Positions 35,548 to 45,863 are shown, counted from the stretch's first letter. The stretch is DNA of 64,000 bases from Pontibacillus yanchengensis (GCF_009856295.1 NZ_WMEU01000003.1:496001-560000); one strand, 5' to 3'. Translations and numbers: made by a program. The notes: generated from the sequence alone by a model not told the origin.

Positions 35548-36507
35548 TTAAACAGTTGAATGGGGAGAATCCTGATACAAATAAATGTAAAGGCCAGAGA
35601 ACATACATAAGGAAAAGCCAAATGCGTTGACCATGCCGTGAACGAATACCATTAAGGGAATGTTCAGCAGGAATTGGAGACTGCCGATTCCTTCATATCC
35701 GTATAAAAAGGCAAAAGTCATAGACACAAATAAGGATAAACAAGCTATCGTAATAAGAATCTTAGAGAGTGCTTTTGGTAATGTGGGTACAAAAAAGAGT
35801 AAAGTCAAAAGTGAAAGAATCGCTATAGGCACGACGAATTCTGTAACTGCTACGAATTCAATCCATGGATAATCAGCTCCAAAGGTAATGCCTACTGCAA
35901 CAAATATAGGTCCAACTAATAAAAAAATAGATAACAGTTGAAAGAGACTTTTTATACCTTTATTCGAAAAGTGCATCTCTCTTCCTATAACACCAAATGC
36001 AATAAGTGTAACGAAAGCTGCATAATGAAAGTGGATAGATGTAAGTAGGATGATAATACCATCAAAATGTAAGATTGAGGAACCTGTGCGATGTAATACG
36101 AGCCATCCACCACCAATTACAATATAAATCATTCCAGCATGGATAACCGTTTCGTGAAGACGGGTCCATATTTTATGATAGAAGAAAGACCATAGCCCAT
36201 ATAAGGAAATAAGTGCTGTAAAAAGGAACCATGGAAGTGATAGGATAGTAGATAGGATACCGGGTGTAACGAAAAAGCTTCCTATTGCTAACAATAGCGC
36301 AATAGGGTGAAGGTTCAATACTGAAAGGTAAAGCTTAGTCCTTCGCGTGTGGGCAAATTGTAACCCTAAAGGAATCAATACCCCATATGCAAAGACGAGC
36401 AACATCTGTACATATTGCAAACTATCAATGATATCAAAACTTACTTTTAGGATGACAAAACTAATAAAACTACAAATTCCAAATATCGTAAGCCGTTTTT
36501 CTGACAT
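35548..36507 (-). CDS. YndJ-like multi-pass membrane protein
   Basis: 319 residues from ATG 36507, preceded by GAGGTGA. About ten hydrophobic helices, with HETVIHAGMIYIVIGGGWLVLHR and SIHFHYAAFVTLIAFGVIGRE resembling the YndJ family; histidines within membrane segments (HFHYA, FVHGMVNAFGF) could bind a cofactor or metal. Function unknown. It is divergent from the TIGR01777 epimerase gene, and in Bacillaceae such genes are often adjacent. Confidence 0.6.
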   Translation of the reverse strand: MSEKRLTIFGICSFISFVILKVSFDIIDSLQYVQMLLVFAYGVLIPLGLQFAHTRRTKLYLSVLNLHPIALLLAIGSFFVTPGILSTILSLPWFLFTALISLYGLWSFFYHKIWTRLHETVIHAGMIYIVIGGGWLVLHRTGSSILHFDGIIILLTSIHFHYAAFVTLIAFGVIGREMHFSNKGIKSLFQLLSIFLLVGPIFVAVGITFGADYPWIEFVAVTEFVVPIAILSLLTLLFFVPTLPKALSKILITIACLSLFVSMTFAFLYGYEGIGSLQFLLNIPLMVFVHGMVNAFGFSLCMFSGLYIYLYQDSPHSTV

Positions 36508-36572
36508 GGTTTTCACCTCATTTTCCATCTTAAAGGAAAATGATTTGGAGAGAAAGAACAGAGGTGACATTT

Positions 36573-37484
36573 GTGAACATATTAATTAGTGGTGGAACGG
36601 GATTTATTGGGGAGGCCCTCGTACGTTATTTTGTTCAGCACGGTCATACCGTATTTGTGTTAACAAGAGGAGAGACAAGAAAAGAAGCAGGTGTTCAATA
36701 CGTACAATGGATGAAGGAAAGTGCTGGAGAGATTGCTTATTTTCGAAATGTGCAATTGAATGCATGCATCAATCTCGCTGGTGATCCAATTCACGAAGGA
36801 AGATGGACCCCAGAAAAGAAAGAACGTATTCTTACCAGTCGTATTGAAGCTACGAGGCGTATGATTAAAATTGTACAAGGCATGAAACACAAGCCTGATA
36901 TTTTTATACAAGGGTCGGCTATTGGTTATTATGGGTATTCGAAACAGAGCACTTTTACAGATGAAAGCTTGCCTTTACTGAATAGTTTCCCTAGTGAAGT
37001 ATGTGAAATATGGGAGAATACTTTTTTAATGTTAAATGAGCCTTCTATTCGAAAAGTGACCGCTAGAATTGGGATTGTATTGGACCACCACGGAGGGGCT
37101 CTCCAAAAAATGCTGACACCTTATCAATATTTTGTAGGAGGCCGCGTAGCTTCAGGGGAACAGTGGTTATCTTGGATTCATTTATACGATCTTGTGAGAA
37201 TGTTCCACCATATAATTGATACTCCTTCTATCGCCGGTCCTGTTAATATCACAGCACCGAATCCAGTGAAAATGGATGAACTAGGAAGGAAAGTTTCACA
37301 AAAACTTCAGCGTCCACATTGGCTCCCTGCAAATGAATGGATACTTCGTCTTATGTTCGGAGAGATGAGTGAATTTATTATCGAAGGACAATATGTCTTG
37401 CCTGATAAAGCAAGAAAAAATGGGTTTACGTTTTTATATCCACAACTAGAAAATGCATTAACCGAGATTTTGTCTCGCTCTTGA
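36573..37484 (+). CDS. TIGR01777 family NAD-dependent epimerase (YfhF-like)
   Basis: 303 residues from GTG 36573, which has GAGGTGA upstream; the in-frame ATG at 36540 lies before the ribosome site. N-terminal NILISGGTGFIGEAL binds NAD(P); NLAGDPIHEGRWTPEKKERI, SRIEATRR and GSAIGYYGY are the family signatures, and the C-terminal DUF1731 domain is visible as LPANEWILRLMFGEMSE. Substrate unknown. Confidence 0.88.
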   Translation: MNILISGGTGFIGEALVRYFVQHGHTVFVLTRGETRKEAGVQYVQWMKESAGEIAYFRNVQLNACINLAGDPIHEGRWTPEKKERILTSRIEATRRMIKIVQGMKHKPDIFIQGSAIGYYGYSKQSTFTDESLPLLNSFPSEVCEIWENTFLMLNEPSIRKVTARIGIVLDHHGGALQKMLTPYQYFVGGRVASGEQWLSWIHLYDLVRMFHHIIDTPSIAGPVNITAPNPVKMDELGRKVSQKLQRPHWLPANEWILRLMFGEMSEFIIEGQYVLPDKARKNGFTFLYPQLENALTEILSRS

Positions 37485-37518
37485 AGATGCAAATTGATTA
37501 CATATCCAGAAAAGAAAG

Positions 37519-37556
37519 AATCCTAACACATAATAATTTGTGTTAGGAATTTTTTA
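37519..37556 (+). terminator. Terminator of the epimerase gene
   Basis: TTCCTAACACA-taataatt-TGTGTTAGGAATTTTTT hairpin. The remaining gap to 37783 shows nothing specific. Confidence 0.85.
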
Positions 37557-37783
37557 GTTTCTCGTACAGGGATTAATCTACATAAGGGTTTGGTTCTTTA
37601 GTTATTGGTGACGATGTGTTGAATAGTTTGGATATTGTTGGTACATTGGATTATAATGCATGAAATCAGTTCTTTTTACAGTGAGCTTCAACTGTAGCTT
37701 ATGTAGTCAATCTAGGAAAAATAAAGAATAAGATGCATTGGTTTATAGACAATAACAAACAATCCCGAAAAAAGAGGTACATT

Positions 37784-38725
37784 ATGAAAAATAATACGTT
37801 TTCACCATATATAACATTTAATAAGGAAGAATGGTCAGAGTTACGAAACAACGTTCCGATGACGTTAACAGAACATCAGCTTCACTCCTTGATGGGAGTA
37901 CAGGATTACATTACATTAGATGAGGCATCAGATATTTACTTACCCTTAAGCCGATTGTTAAATTTATATACCACAGCTTATCAGCAATTACATACCGTCA
38001 CGGACACTTTTATTGGCCAGCGAACGAAGAAAGTTCCGTTTATTATCGGCATTGCTGGAAGTGTGGCTGTAGGGAAAAGTACCATATCAAGAATTATTAA
38101 GGCACTTTTGTCCCAATGGAATAGTCACCCAAATGTTGATATTTTAACGACGGATGGCTTCCTTTATCCTAATGAGGTTTTGGAACAAAGAGGTATTATG
38201 AATCGAAAAGGGTTTCCAGAGAGCTATGACATCAAGAAACTAATGAAGGTACTAGGTGATTTAAAATCTGGTAAATCAGAAGTAAGGGCACCATTGTATT
38301 CCCACTTAACGTATGATGTGTTGCAGGATGAGGAGCAAGTGTTTCACGATCCAGATATCGTTATTGTAGAAGGAGTTAATGTACTGCAAACACCTAAACG
38401 TAAGAAGAAAACACCACAAACCTTCGTTTCTGATTTCTTTGATTTTAGCATCTATATTGATGCAAATGAGGATGCGTTAGAAAAATGGTATGTGAATCGA
38501 TTTATGAAGTTACGTGATACAGCCTTTCAGGATGAACGTTCTTATTTTCATAAGTACGCAGACCTTACCAACGATGAAGCATCTGATACGGCTAAAGATA
38601 TCTGGGGACGAATCAACTTGAAAAACCTTTATGAGAATATCTTGCCTACAAAGTCTCGCGCTGACTTGATTTTGCATAAAGATGGCGATCATTTAATTGA
38701 TGAGATACATTTACGAAAGATTTAA
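37784..38725 (+). CDS. coaA: Type I pantothenate kinase CoaA
   Basis: 313 residues from ATG 37784 with AAAGAGGT upstream; an in-frame ATG at 37733 has no ribosome site. The P-loop is GIAGSVAVGKST, followed by LLTTDGFLYPNEVLEQRG-like motifs and IVIVEGVNVLQ, typical of the prokaryotic type I enzyme that phosphorylates pantothenate as first step of coenzyme A synthesis. It is feedback-inhibited by CoA in the family. Cytoplasmic, single gene. Confidence 0.94.
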   Translation: MKNNTFSPYITFNKEEWSELRNNVPMTLTEHQLHSLMGVQDYITLDEASDIYLPLSRLLNLYTTAYQQLHTVTDTFIGQRTKKVPFIIGIAGSVAVGKSTISRIIKALLSQWNSHPNVDILTTDGFLYPNEVLEQRGIMNRKGFPESYDIKKLMKVLGDLKSGKSEVRAPLYSHLTYDVLQDEEQVFHDPDIVIVEGVNVLQTPKRKKKTPQTFVSDFFDFSIYIDANEDALEKWYVNRFMKLRDTAFQDERSYFHKYADLTNDEASDTAKDIWGRINLKNLYENILPTKSRADLILHKDGDHLIDEIHLRKI

Positions 38726-38745
38726 GTAAAGAAAGTGGGGAGACA

Positions 38746-39189
38746 TTGAGGACGGCATGGAACGACCGTAATCAACCATTATATTTGCAATTGCTGTGTT
38801 TATGGTGGCTCTCGTGTTTATATGGTTTGGCATTACGGATACTTTACTTGCTCCTCGTGAAGCATATATTGGCCACTCTTCTATTTGTATTTATACCATT
38901 AATCTTAAAAGATATTCGCAAATCACCACAAGTGATAAAAGATCAGGAAATGAGAAAGTGGGAGAAAACTCGGAAGAGGGGGAAAGGTCGATATATTCTT
39001 GATTATACACTGATTTGGACAATCTCATTTGTAACAATAACTTGGATTTTGGAGGCTGAATTCACATGGGGGCACGTTGCTTGAAAAAGTACTCCTATGA
39101 GGTATAGCTGGGTTATTAGTGGCAGCAAATAGTTGGAAGGTTAATCAAAATGAATACTTTGCTTGGTACTATGAACAAGAAAAAAGGTG
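38746..39189 (+). pseudogene. Frameshifted small membrane protein gene
   Basis: Coding-like sequence jumps frames. From TTG 38746 (GGGGAG upstream) come RTAWNDRNQPLYLQ, then a second frame encodes AIAVFMVALVFIWFGITDTL and APREAYIGH, the first frame resumes with PLILKDIRKSPQVIKDQEMRKWEKTRKRGK and a membrane helix, and a third piece from about 39100 (GIAGLLVAANSWKVNQNEYF) ends at 39189. Together they describe a protein of about 145 residues with three or four membrane helices and a basic loop. At least two or three frame changes are needed, so it is decayed unless these are sequencing errors. Family not recognised. Confidence 0.6.
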
Positions 39190-39220
39190 AAGCTCTCGTC
39201 TAAGAGCTTCACCTTTTTTA
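39178..39220. terminator. Bidirectional terminator at the end of ptsI
   Basis: AAAAAAGGTGAAGCTCT-cgtct-AAGAGCTTCACCTTTTTT, a long perfect stem between convergent genes. Confidence 0.92.
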
Positions 39221-39227
39221 GATTAAT

Positions 39228-40946
39228 CTATTGCAATGCTGCTTTCGATTTTACAAATTCAACAACCTCTTCAGATGTTCCCATGGATAGGATTTCATCT
39301 TTGTAGGAAGCCATTTCTTCTTTAGATAGGCTTAGAATTTGTGTTCTTGCTGGTAGGATAGATGTAGAACTCATGCTGAATTCATCTAGTCCTAATCCTA
39401 ATAGAATTGGGATTGCAATCTCGTCTCCAGCCATTTCGCCACACATGCCAGTCCATTTGCCTTCTGCGTGGGAGGCTTCAATTACATTATTGATTAGGTT
39501 TAAAATTGCAGGATTGTATGGCTGGTAAAGGTAAGACACGCGCTCGTTCATACGGTCCGCAGCCATTGTATATTGGATAAGATCGTTTGTTCCGATACTG
39601 AAGAAATCTACCTCTTTAGCAAATTGTTTTGCCATTACTGCTGTTGCAGGGATTTCAACCATGATACCCACTTCAATTTTGTCAGATACGTCCGTACCTT
39701 CGTTTTGAAGATTTTGCTTCTCTTCTTCAAGGATGGATTTTGCCTGACGGAATTCTTCTAGTGTAGCAATCATCGGGAACATGATTTTTAGGTTACCATA
39801 AACGCTCGCGCGTAGTAGCGCGCGTAGCTGTGTACGGAAGATATCATCGCGTTCTAGACATAGACGAATCGCACGGAAGCCTAGGAATGGGTTCATTTCG
39901 TCTGGTAGGTCTAAGTAGTCTAGCTCTTTGTCCCCACCAATATCCAGTGTGCGAACAACTACAGGCTTGTCTTTCATTTGGCTAAGAACAGATTTATATG
40001 CTTCGAATTGTTCTTCTTCGGTTGGAAGTTGACTTTTACCCATGTATAAGAACTCTGTACGGTACAGGCCAACACCTTCGCCACCATTGTTTAAGACACC
40101 GGCAACATCATCAGGAGTACCAATGTTGGACACAAGTTCTACGTGTTGGTTATCAGATGTTACAGTAGCTTCGTCTTTAAGCTTCGCCCATTCTTCTTTC
40201 TTTTCTTCGAAGCGAGCTTGTTTTTGCTTAAATGTTTCAATTTGTTCATCAGTAGGGTGTACAATCACTTCGCCATCAATTCCGTCTACAATTACCATGT
40301 CATCTTTATTGATGGTGCCTGTTACTTCTTTTGTACCTACGACTGCAGGGATTTCAAGGGAACGTGCCATGATAGCGGAGTGGGATGTACGGCCACCAAT
40401 GTCTGTTGTAAATCCTTTAACAAACTCTTTGTTCAGTTGTGCTGTATCAGAAGGAGTTAGGTCTTCTGCAACAATGACAACTTCTTCATCAATTAAAGCT
40501 GGATCAGGGAAGGTTACACCAAGAAGGTGAGCCATCACACGTTTTGTAACGTCCTGAATGTCAGCAGCGCGTTCACGCATGTATTCGTTGTCCATGTTTT
40601 TGAACATGTCGATGAACATGTTTGCTGTTTCGTCTAGAGCTGATTCTGCATTTACGTTTTCGTTTTTAATTTTATCTGTAATAGGTTGAATAAGCTCTGG
40701 ATCACTTAACACAAGAAGGTGGGCAGAGAAAATCTCAGCCTTTTCTTCCCCAAGTGATTCCAATGCGTGATTTTTAATTTTTTCAAGCTCTTGCTTAGAA
40801 GTATCAAGGGCTTCGTGGAAACGTTCTACTTCTTTGTCCGGATTATCTACATCTTTCTTGTCATAAGAAAGATCTGGCACTTCCATACGGTATGCCTTAG
40901 CAATAGCAATACCGTTGGAAGCCGCAATACCTTTAATGCTACTCAT
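39228..40946 (-). CDS. ptsI: PTS enzyme I (phosphoenolpyruvate-protein phosphotransferase)
   Basis: 572 residues from ATG 40946, with GGGGGAAT upstream. Phospho-histidine domain motif [24 protein letters not shown]-binding region [16 protein letters not shown] and C-terminal GMCGEMAGD are all present. It transfers phosphate from PEP to HPr. Last gene of fruR-fruK-fruA-ptsH-ptsI, three bases after the ptsH stop. In B. subtilis ptsHI follow ptsG, so the context here is different. Confidence 0.97.
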   Translation of the reverse strand: MSSIKGIAASNGIAIAKAYRMEVPDLSYDKKDVDNPDKEVERFHEALDTSKQELEKIKNHALESLGEEKAEIFSAHLLVLSDPELIQPITDKIKNENVNAESALDETANMFIDMFKNMDNEYMRERAADIQDVTKRVMAHLLGVTFPDPALIDEEVVIVAEDLTPSDTAQLNKEFVKGFTTDIGGRTSHSAIMARSLEIPAVVGTKEVTGTINKDDMVIVDGIDGEVIVHPTDEQIETFKQKQARFEEKKEEWAKLKDEATVTSDNQHVELVSNIGTPDDVAGVLNNGGEGVGLYRTEFLYMGKSQLPTEEEQFEAYKSVLSQMKDKPVVVRTLDIGGDKELDYLDLPDEMNPFLGFRAIRLCLERDDIFRTQLRALLRASVYGNLKIMFPMIATLEEFRQAKSILEEEKQNLQNEGTDVSDKIEVGIMVEIPATAVMAKQFAKEVDFFSIGTNDLIQYTMAADRMNERVSYLYQPYNPAILNLINNVIEASHAEGKWTGMCGEMAGDEIAIPILLGLGLDEFSMSSTSILPARTQILSLSKEEMASYKDEILSMGTSEEVVEFVKSKAALQ

Positions 40947-40949
40947 CAA

Positions 40950-41216
40950 TTATTCCCCCAGATTTTCTTTTTTCACTGTGTCGACGATGGCTTGTAGTGC
41001 TTCTTCTTCGTCTGAGCCTTCAGCTTTTAGTTTAACATCTGCACCGGAAGGAATACCAAGCGACATAATACCCATGATGGATTTTAGGTTAACGGACTTT
41101 TCGTTGTATTCTAGTGATACTTCAGCTTTATATGCACCAGCAGTTTGTACTAGTACTGTAGCGGGACGCGCGTGTACGCCGTCTTCAGATGTGATTTTCA
41201 TTGTTTGTTCTACCAT
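40950..41216 (-). CDS. ptsH: Phosphocarrier protein HPr
   Basis: 88 residues from ATG 41216, with GAGGAGG eight bases upstream. H15 in GVHARPAT is the site phosphorylated by enzyme I, and S46 in [12 protein letters not shown] is the HPr kinase site used for CcpA signalling in Firmicutes. It lies 54 bases downstream of fruA and is followed by ptsI. Confidence 0.97.
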   Translation of the reverse strand: MVEQTMKITSEDGVHARPATVLVQTAGAYKAEVSLEYNEKSVNLKSIMGIMSLGIPSGADVKLKAEGSDEEEALQAIVDTVKKENLGE

Positions 41217-41270
41217 ACAGAGTACCTCCTCAAAAGTTAAAATAAAATTTAGTTTGTACAACTATATACT

Positions 41271-43187
41271 TTACCTGTTTTCGATAGGTTTTTTCAAGGA
41301 ACCTGCAATAATTGCTGTAATAATTGCGCCAACGATAACAGCAAGAGCGTAGAATAGAATAGCAAGAGGTTTAGCTATCATTTCACTTTGGACCGTTCCA
41401 ATTACGAAAATACCGCCGTGTGGAGCTAATAACTCAAGGCCGAATAGGTAAACTAGACCACCAGTTATCGCAGAACCTATAACCGATGCTGGAATAACAC
41501 GACCAGGGTCTGCTGCTGCGAATGGGATAGCACCTTCTGTAATAAAGGAGGCACCCATAGCGTAAGCTGTTTTTCCTGTTTCTTTTTCTTGATTAGTAAA
41601 TTTATTTTTGAAAATAGAAGTAGCAAGTGCCATACCTAATGGCGGCACCATACCACCTGCCATGGCAGCCGCGATAGGGGCATAGTTACCTGCATCAAGT
41701 GTGGCAAGACCAAATGTGTATGCGGCTTTGTTCACTGGTCCACCCATGTCAACAGCCATCATACCACCTATGATTAATCCAACAATAATACCTGCGGAAC
41801 CTAAACCTTCAAGCCAATCTTGGATAAAGGTATAAACAGAAACAAGAACTGGATTAATTGTAATCATAATTAAACCGGTAATCAGTAGTCCGAATACAGG
41901 ATAGAATAATACTGGCTTTAAACCATCGATTGAGTCAGGTAAGTTCTTCAGAGCTTGTTGAATAAGAAGTACAACATAACCAGCTAAGAAACCTGCAATC
42001 AAACCACCAAGAAATCCTGAACCACCACTAGCATTTTCCGTGGCTGTCGTCGTTGCAATCAAACCACCGACCATTCCTGGAGCGAGTCCTGGACGACCTG
42101 CAATACTTTGCGCGATAAAGCCGGCAAGTACTGGAACCATTAGGAAGAAGGCTTTACCTCCGCCAATTGTACTTAACCATTGAGCAAGTTGATTTTCAGA
42201 TTCAATTCCCCATAAGAAGGATAGAGCGATTAGAATTCCACCACCAACAACGAATGGTAGCATGTTGGAAACACCGTTCATTAGGTGTTTGTAGAATCCT
42301 GTCTTTTCTCCGCCTCCCATAGAACTACCTTCACCTTCGCTGTCATCTTCTCCTTCAAAAACAGGAGCATCTTGATTAACAGCTTGTTCAATTAGCTTCT
42401 TCGGTTCATGGATACCTTTGGCTACTGGTGTTTGAATCACGTGTTTTCCTCTGAAGCGATTTGTTTCAACAGAGATATCAGATGCTACAATTACACCTTT
42501 CGCACGGTCGATATCATCTTGGGTTAATTTATTCTTCACACCACTGGAACCGTTTGTTTCTACCTTAATGTTGACGCCCATTTCTTTAGCAGTTTCTTTT
42601 AATTTATCGGCTGCCATGTACGTATGAGCAATTCCGGTAGCACAAGCAGTAACAGCAACAACGAAGTTGCCTTCATTAGATTCTTCTTGAGAAGCTTGTT
42701 GAGCTTCCTCTTCTTCTTGATCTTCTTTATTGTCCGATTCCTTCTCATCAATTAACTTTGCAATTTCCTCACGAGAGCTTGCTTGAAGTAATTTTTCGCG
42801 GAAGTTTTCGTCCATAAGTAATGTGGATAAGCTAGATAATGTTTCAAGGTGAGCTTGGTCCGCGCCTTCCGATGCAGCAATCATGAAGAAAAGATAGGTT
42901 GGTTGTCCGTCTAATGATTCATAATCGGCACCATCTTTTTTTCGTGCAAACGCAATAGCAGGCTCTTTAACCGCTGCTGTTTTTGCGTGTGGTATAGCAA
43001 CGCCTTCACCAATACCAGTTGTTCCTTGTTCTTCTCTGGCTAAGATAGCTTTTTTAAATTCTTCTTTGTCATGTAAACGACCAGCTTCGTCTAATTTGTC
43101 GGCAAGTTCATCAATAATTTCAGGTTTTTTCTCTGCTTCTAATTCTAAAATCATCGTGTCTTGCTTTAATAAGTCAGTGATTTTCAC
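41271..43187 (-). CDS. fruA: Fructose PTS transporter, EIIABC fusion
   Basis: 638 residues. EIIA domain (1-145) with H67 in GVAIPHAKT, an acidic linker (150-172), EIIB with C182 in VTACATGIAHTYMAADK, and an EIIC membrane domain from about 280 with GGMMAVDMGGPVNKAAYTFG and ITEGAIPFAAADPGRVIP. It imports fructose as fructose 1-phosphate. Follows fruK by 16 bases. Confidence 0.96.
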   Translation of the reverse strand: MKITDLLKQDTMILELEAEKKPEIIDELADKLDEAGRLHDKEEFKKAILAREEQGTTGIGEGVAIPHAKTAAVKEPAIAFARKKDGADYESLDGQPTYLFFMIAASEGADQAHLETLSSLSTLLMDENFREKLLQASSREEIAKLIDEKESDNKEDQEEEEAQQASQEESNEGNFVVAVTACATGIAHTYMAADKLKETAKEMGVNIKVETNGSSGVKNKLTQDDIDRAKGVIVASDISVETNRFRGKHVIQTPVAKGIHEPKKLIEQAVNQDAPVFEGEDDSEGEGSSMGGGEKTGFYKHLMNGVSNMLPFVVGGGILIALSFLWGIESENQLAQWLSTIGGGKAFFLMVPVLAGFIAQSIAGRPGLAPGMVGGLIATTTATENASGGSGFLGGLIAGFLAGYVVLLIQQALKNLPDSIDGLKPVLFYPVFGLLITGLIMITINPVLVSVYTFIQDWLEGLGSAGIIVGLIIGGMMAVDMGGPVNKAAYTFGLATLDAGNYAPIAAAMAGGMVPPLGMALATSIFKNKFTNQEKETGKTAYAMGASFITEGAIPFAAADPGRVIPASVIGSAITGGLVYLFGLELLAPHGGIFVIGTVQSEMIAKPLAILFYALAVIVGAIITAIIAGSLKKPIENR

Positions 43188-43203
43188 TTTATTCCCCTCC
43201 TCG

Positions 43204-44118
43204 TTATGATAGTACTTCTACATTCACTTGCTCTCTAAGTTCATGAATGTATTCGGCTTCAGCCAAATCGTCACTAAAAGCAGTAGCACTTCCAGCTGCA
43301 ACACCGTAAGCAAAAGCTTCTTTCACATTTTGCGTTTTAACGTAACCTGCAAGAAAACCAGATACTACAGAATCCCCAGCACCAACGGAGTTTTTTACTT
43401 CCCCTTTAGGGACATTTGCAAATAGAGTGTATTCATGATTAACCAGGATAGCTCCATCTCCACCCATGCTTACGATAACGTTATCAGCGCTTTTATTCAT
43501 TAATTTTTTGGCATGATAGATGGCATCTTCTTTTGTTTCAATTGAAGTTTGAAAGAGTTCTCCTAGTTCATGGTGATTTGGTTTTAATAAAAATGTTTTT
43601 GTACCAATGAGGTCCTCAAGTGCTTCACCAGATGTATCAGCTACAAAGTGTGCTTCGTTTTCCTCACACCGCTTAGCCATTTCCTTGTAAAAGGAAGGAG
43701 GCATCGTTTTCGGAATGCTTCCAGCAACGACTAGAAAATCGCCTTTACTTAATTGGTCAACTTGTTGAAGTAACTCATGTTGCTGGTCATTAGTAATCTC
43801 GGGACCTGGACCATTTATTTCGGATTCATCAGAAGATTTTAATTTGACGTTAATGCGCGTCTTTTGCCCTGTATTTATAAAGTTATGATTCACGTGTGCT
43901 TCTTCTAGAGCTTCTTGTATAAATTGGCCGGTGAACCCTCCAATAAATCCAAGTGCAGTAGTTGAAATATCAAGTTTGCTTAAGATTCTTGAGACGTTAA
44001 TCCCTTTACCACCTGGGTAATAATACGTCTTTGTAGCTCTGTTTAAGCCTCCCTCTTTGAATGCATCCACATGCATAATGTAGTCAATAGAAGGATTTAA
44101 CGTAACCGTATAAATCAT
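43204..44118 (-). CDS. fruK: 1-phosphofructokinase
   Basis: 304 residues of the PfkB family: the N-terminal YTVTLNPSIDYIMHVD, GGKGINVSRIL (substrate loop) and GAGDSVVSGFLAGY (anion hole and catalytic Asp) are visible. Phosphorylates fructose 1-phosphate to the 1,6-bisphosphate. It overlaps fruR by four bases. Confidence 0.96.
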   Translation of the reverse strand: MIYTVTLNPSIDYIMHVDAFKEGGLNRATKTYYYPGGKGINVSRILSKLDISTTALGFIGGFTGQFIQEALEEAHVNHNFINTGQKTRINVKLKSSDESEINGPGPEITNDQQHELLQQVDQLSKGDFLVVAGSIPKTMPPSFYKEMAKRCEENEAHFVADTSGEALEDLIGTKTFLLKPNHHELGELFQTSIETKEDAIYHAKKLMNKSADNVIVSMGGDGAILVNHEYTLFANVPKGEVKNSVGAGDSVVSGFLAGYVKTQNVKEAFAYGVAAGSATAFSDDLAEAEYIHELREQVNVEVLS

Positions 44119-44867
44119 GGTGACACAACCTTTACTGTAGTTTTCTCTTTAAAAAGACTAATTCTATCCTCGTTCTCTTCATTCGTAATGAGTTGAGCCA
44201 TATCTAAGTCAGCTACTTTGGAAAAGGTTACTTCATTTAATTTTGAAGAATCTCCTAAAATAAAGGCTTCTTGGGAATATGCCAGGGCAGTGCTTTTTAC
44301 TACAGCCTCTTCAGGGTCAGGTGTGGTATAGCCGTAAAAAGAATGGATACCATTTACACCTAGAAAACATTTATCAAATCTATAATTGGTAAGCCCTGAA
44401 GTGGCACCACTACCAATCAATGCCCTTGTTTTATGTTTTACTAACCCTCCAGTAACATACGCCTCAATATTATGATCAATTAGCGCATCGATGAGGCTGA
44501 GACCGTTTGTCACAATGGTGAGATTTTTATCTCGCATGTAAGGGATCATCTCATAAGTCGTTGTACCTGCGTCTAAAAACACACAATCACCATCACGAAT
44601 GAAGGAAGCAGCAAGCATAGCGATTTGCTTTTTTTGTTGAAGGTTTTTGGTTGATTTCTCAGGGATACTTAATTCTTCCCGTTTTTGATGGAGTATGGAA
44701 GCTCCGCCATGGACTCGTTTAAGCAAGTTCTTTTCTTCAAGTTGCTGCAAATCCCGACGAATAGTTGATTCAGAAGCATTTGTTGCTTGCACGAATTCAT
44801 GTAATTTAACTGTTTGTTGATCATGGAGTAAGTCTAGTATTAGTTGTTGTCGCTGAGGAGTCAGCAT
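44115..44867 (-). CDS. fruR: DeoR family regulator of the fructose operon
   Basis: 250 residues. N-terminal DeoR helix-turn-helix ANASESTIRRDLQQLEEKNLLKRVHGGA (about 29-56) and DeoR C-terminal sugar-phosphate sensor (FLDAGTTTYEM, VTNGLSLID, KCFLGVNGIH). Expected to repress fruRKA and therefore here also ptsHI until fructose 1-phosphate accumulates. AGGAGGAAT precedes the ATG. Confidence 0.92.
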   Translation of the reverse strand: MLTPQRQQLILDLLHDQQTVKLHEFVQATNASESTIRRDLQQLEEKNLLKRVHGGASILHQKREELSIPEKSTKNLQQKKQIAMLAASFIRDGDCVFLDAGTTTYEMIPYMRDKNLTIVTNGLSLIDALIDHNIEAYVTGGLVKHKTRALIGSGATSGLTNYRFDKCFLGVNGIHSFYGYTTPDPEEAVVKSTALAYSQEAFILGDSSKLNEVTFSKVADLDMAQLITNEENEDRISLFKEKTTVKVVSP

Positions 44868-44921
44868 GATTCATTCCTCCTATAAGTACCTTAACCTCAT
44901 CATAAAGGAAGCCCTTTCACA

Positions 44922-44987
44922 AATCAATCAAAAACAATCAAAACCATCCAGAAAGTATCAAACAAAACGCATCCAATCAATCATAAA
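44922..44987. promoter_or_regulatory. Candidate FruR operator repeats
   Basis: Upstream of fruR the word AATCA recurs in close spacing: AATCAATCAAAAACAATCAAAA (44922-44943) and ATCCAATCAATCAT (44970-44983). Multiple short direct repeats are usual for DeoR-type operators. No clear CcpA site was found. Confidence 0.4.
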
Positions 44988-45125
44988 TACTCAAAACTAA
45001 AATAAAATACTATTTAAAAAATTCAGCAATGGAAAATGCAAGGTAAATACCATTTTATTTATATAATAAAATGGTAATAGTAGAGAACATTTGAAGAAGG
45101 GAACTTCAAATAATACAATACTTTC

Positions 45126-45154
45126 TTGCTGAGTTGTCATTTTTATGCTACATT
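45126..45154 (+). promoter_or_regulatory. Promoter of secG
   Basis: TTGCTG, a 17-base spacer ending in TGC (extended -10), and TACATT, about 37 bases before the secG start. Confidence 0.6.
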
Positions 45155-45190
45155 ATCATTAGGTATTGTCCGTCTTAGGAGGTGGATCGT

Positions 45191-45421
45191 ATGTATGGTT
45201 TAAGCGTTACATTACTCGTTATTGATGCAATTGCACTTATTACACTAGTTCTTCTACAATCAGGTAAGAGCGCTGGATTAGCTGGAGCTATTTCAGGTGG
45301 AGCTGAACAGGTTTTTGGTAAACAAAAAGCCCGTGGAATGGATGCTGTTATGCACAAGGCTACAATTGTCACAGCTGTTCTTTTCTTCGTGCTTACATTC
45401 TTAATTGGATATGTACTATAG
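45191..45421 (+). CDS. secG: Preprotein translocase subunit SecG
   Basis: 76 residues from ATG 45191, with GGAGGTGG five bases upstream; an in-frame GTG at 45182 overlaps the ribosome site. Two membrane helices flank the conserved [23 protein letters not shown] loop. Part of the SecYEG export channel. Same order as in B. subtilis: secG, est (yvaK), rnr, smpB, ssrA. Confidence 0.95.
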   Translation: MYGLSVTLLVIDAIALITLVLLQSGKSAGLAGAISGGAEQVFGKQKARGMDAVMHKATIVTAVLFFVLTFLIGYVL

Positions 45422-45454
45422 AACAACGAGTTTTCTTTAGCTCGTTGTTTTTTT
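45422..45454 (+). terminator. Terminator of secG
   Basis: AACAACGAG-ttttcttt-AGCTCGTTGTTTTTTT. Confidence 0.88.
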
Positions 45455-45493
45455 ATTAGAAGTAGTGAAAGTATAAGTTTCTGGCGCATACAT

Positions 45494-45859
45494 GTCTAGC
45501 TCCAGCGCCTCCCCCCTCGGGATCTTAAGTCAATCCTCGCTGTGGCCAAAAAAGCTCCACTTCGAGGATTGTCATAAGCCTGTCGTGGGGATGACCAAGG
45601 CACCTGAGCATTTCTTAGTTCCCCAGCTAATCCTCTTCAAGTTTTAACCTCAAGACTACGATCATTTTGTTCCCATTAAAATTATAACTTTGAAAATTAG
45701 TTCTTTATTGTTACGTGGACTTTGCTACAGGACGTAGATCAGTTCGATGTTGCAGGTCTCTGGAGCAACTTTCCGTGATTTCGGAGTCAGGATCGAGAAA
45801 TAGGAGCGACCACACAATCCGTGGAACGCTAACCGCTAACCGGGCGCTTTCGCTTTTGT
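45494..45859 (+). repeat. Diverged family 1 repeat
   Basis: Begins ctagctccagcgcctccccc and ends gctaaccgggcgctttcgct. Its middle is different from other copies, with an internal inverted pair (caatcctcg...cgaggattg). Confidence 0.7.
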
Positions 45860-45863
45860 TCTT

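Noticed and set aside
39573..41352. Several 60-160-residue plus-strand frames over ptsI and ptsH
   Set aside because: They are antisense shadows of strongly recognisable PTS genes.
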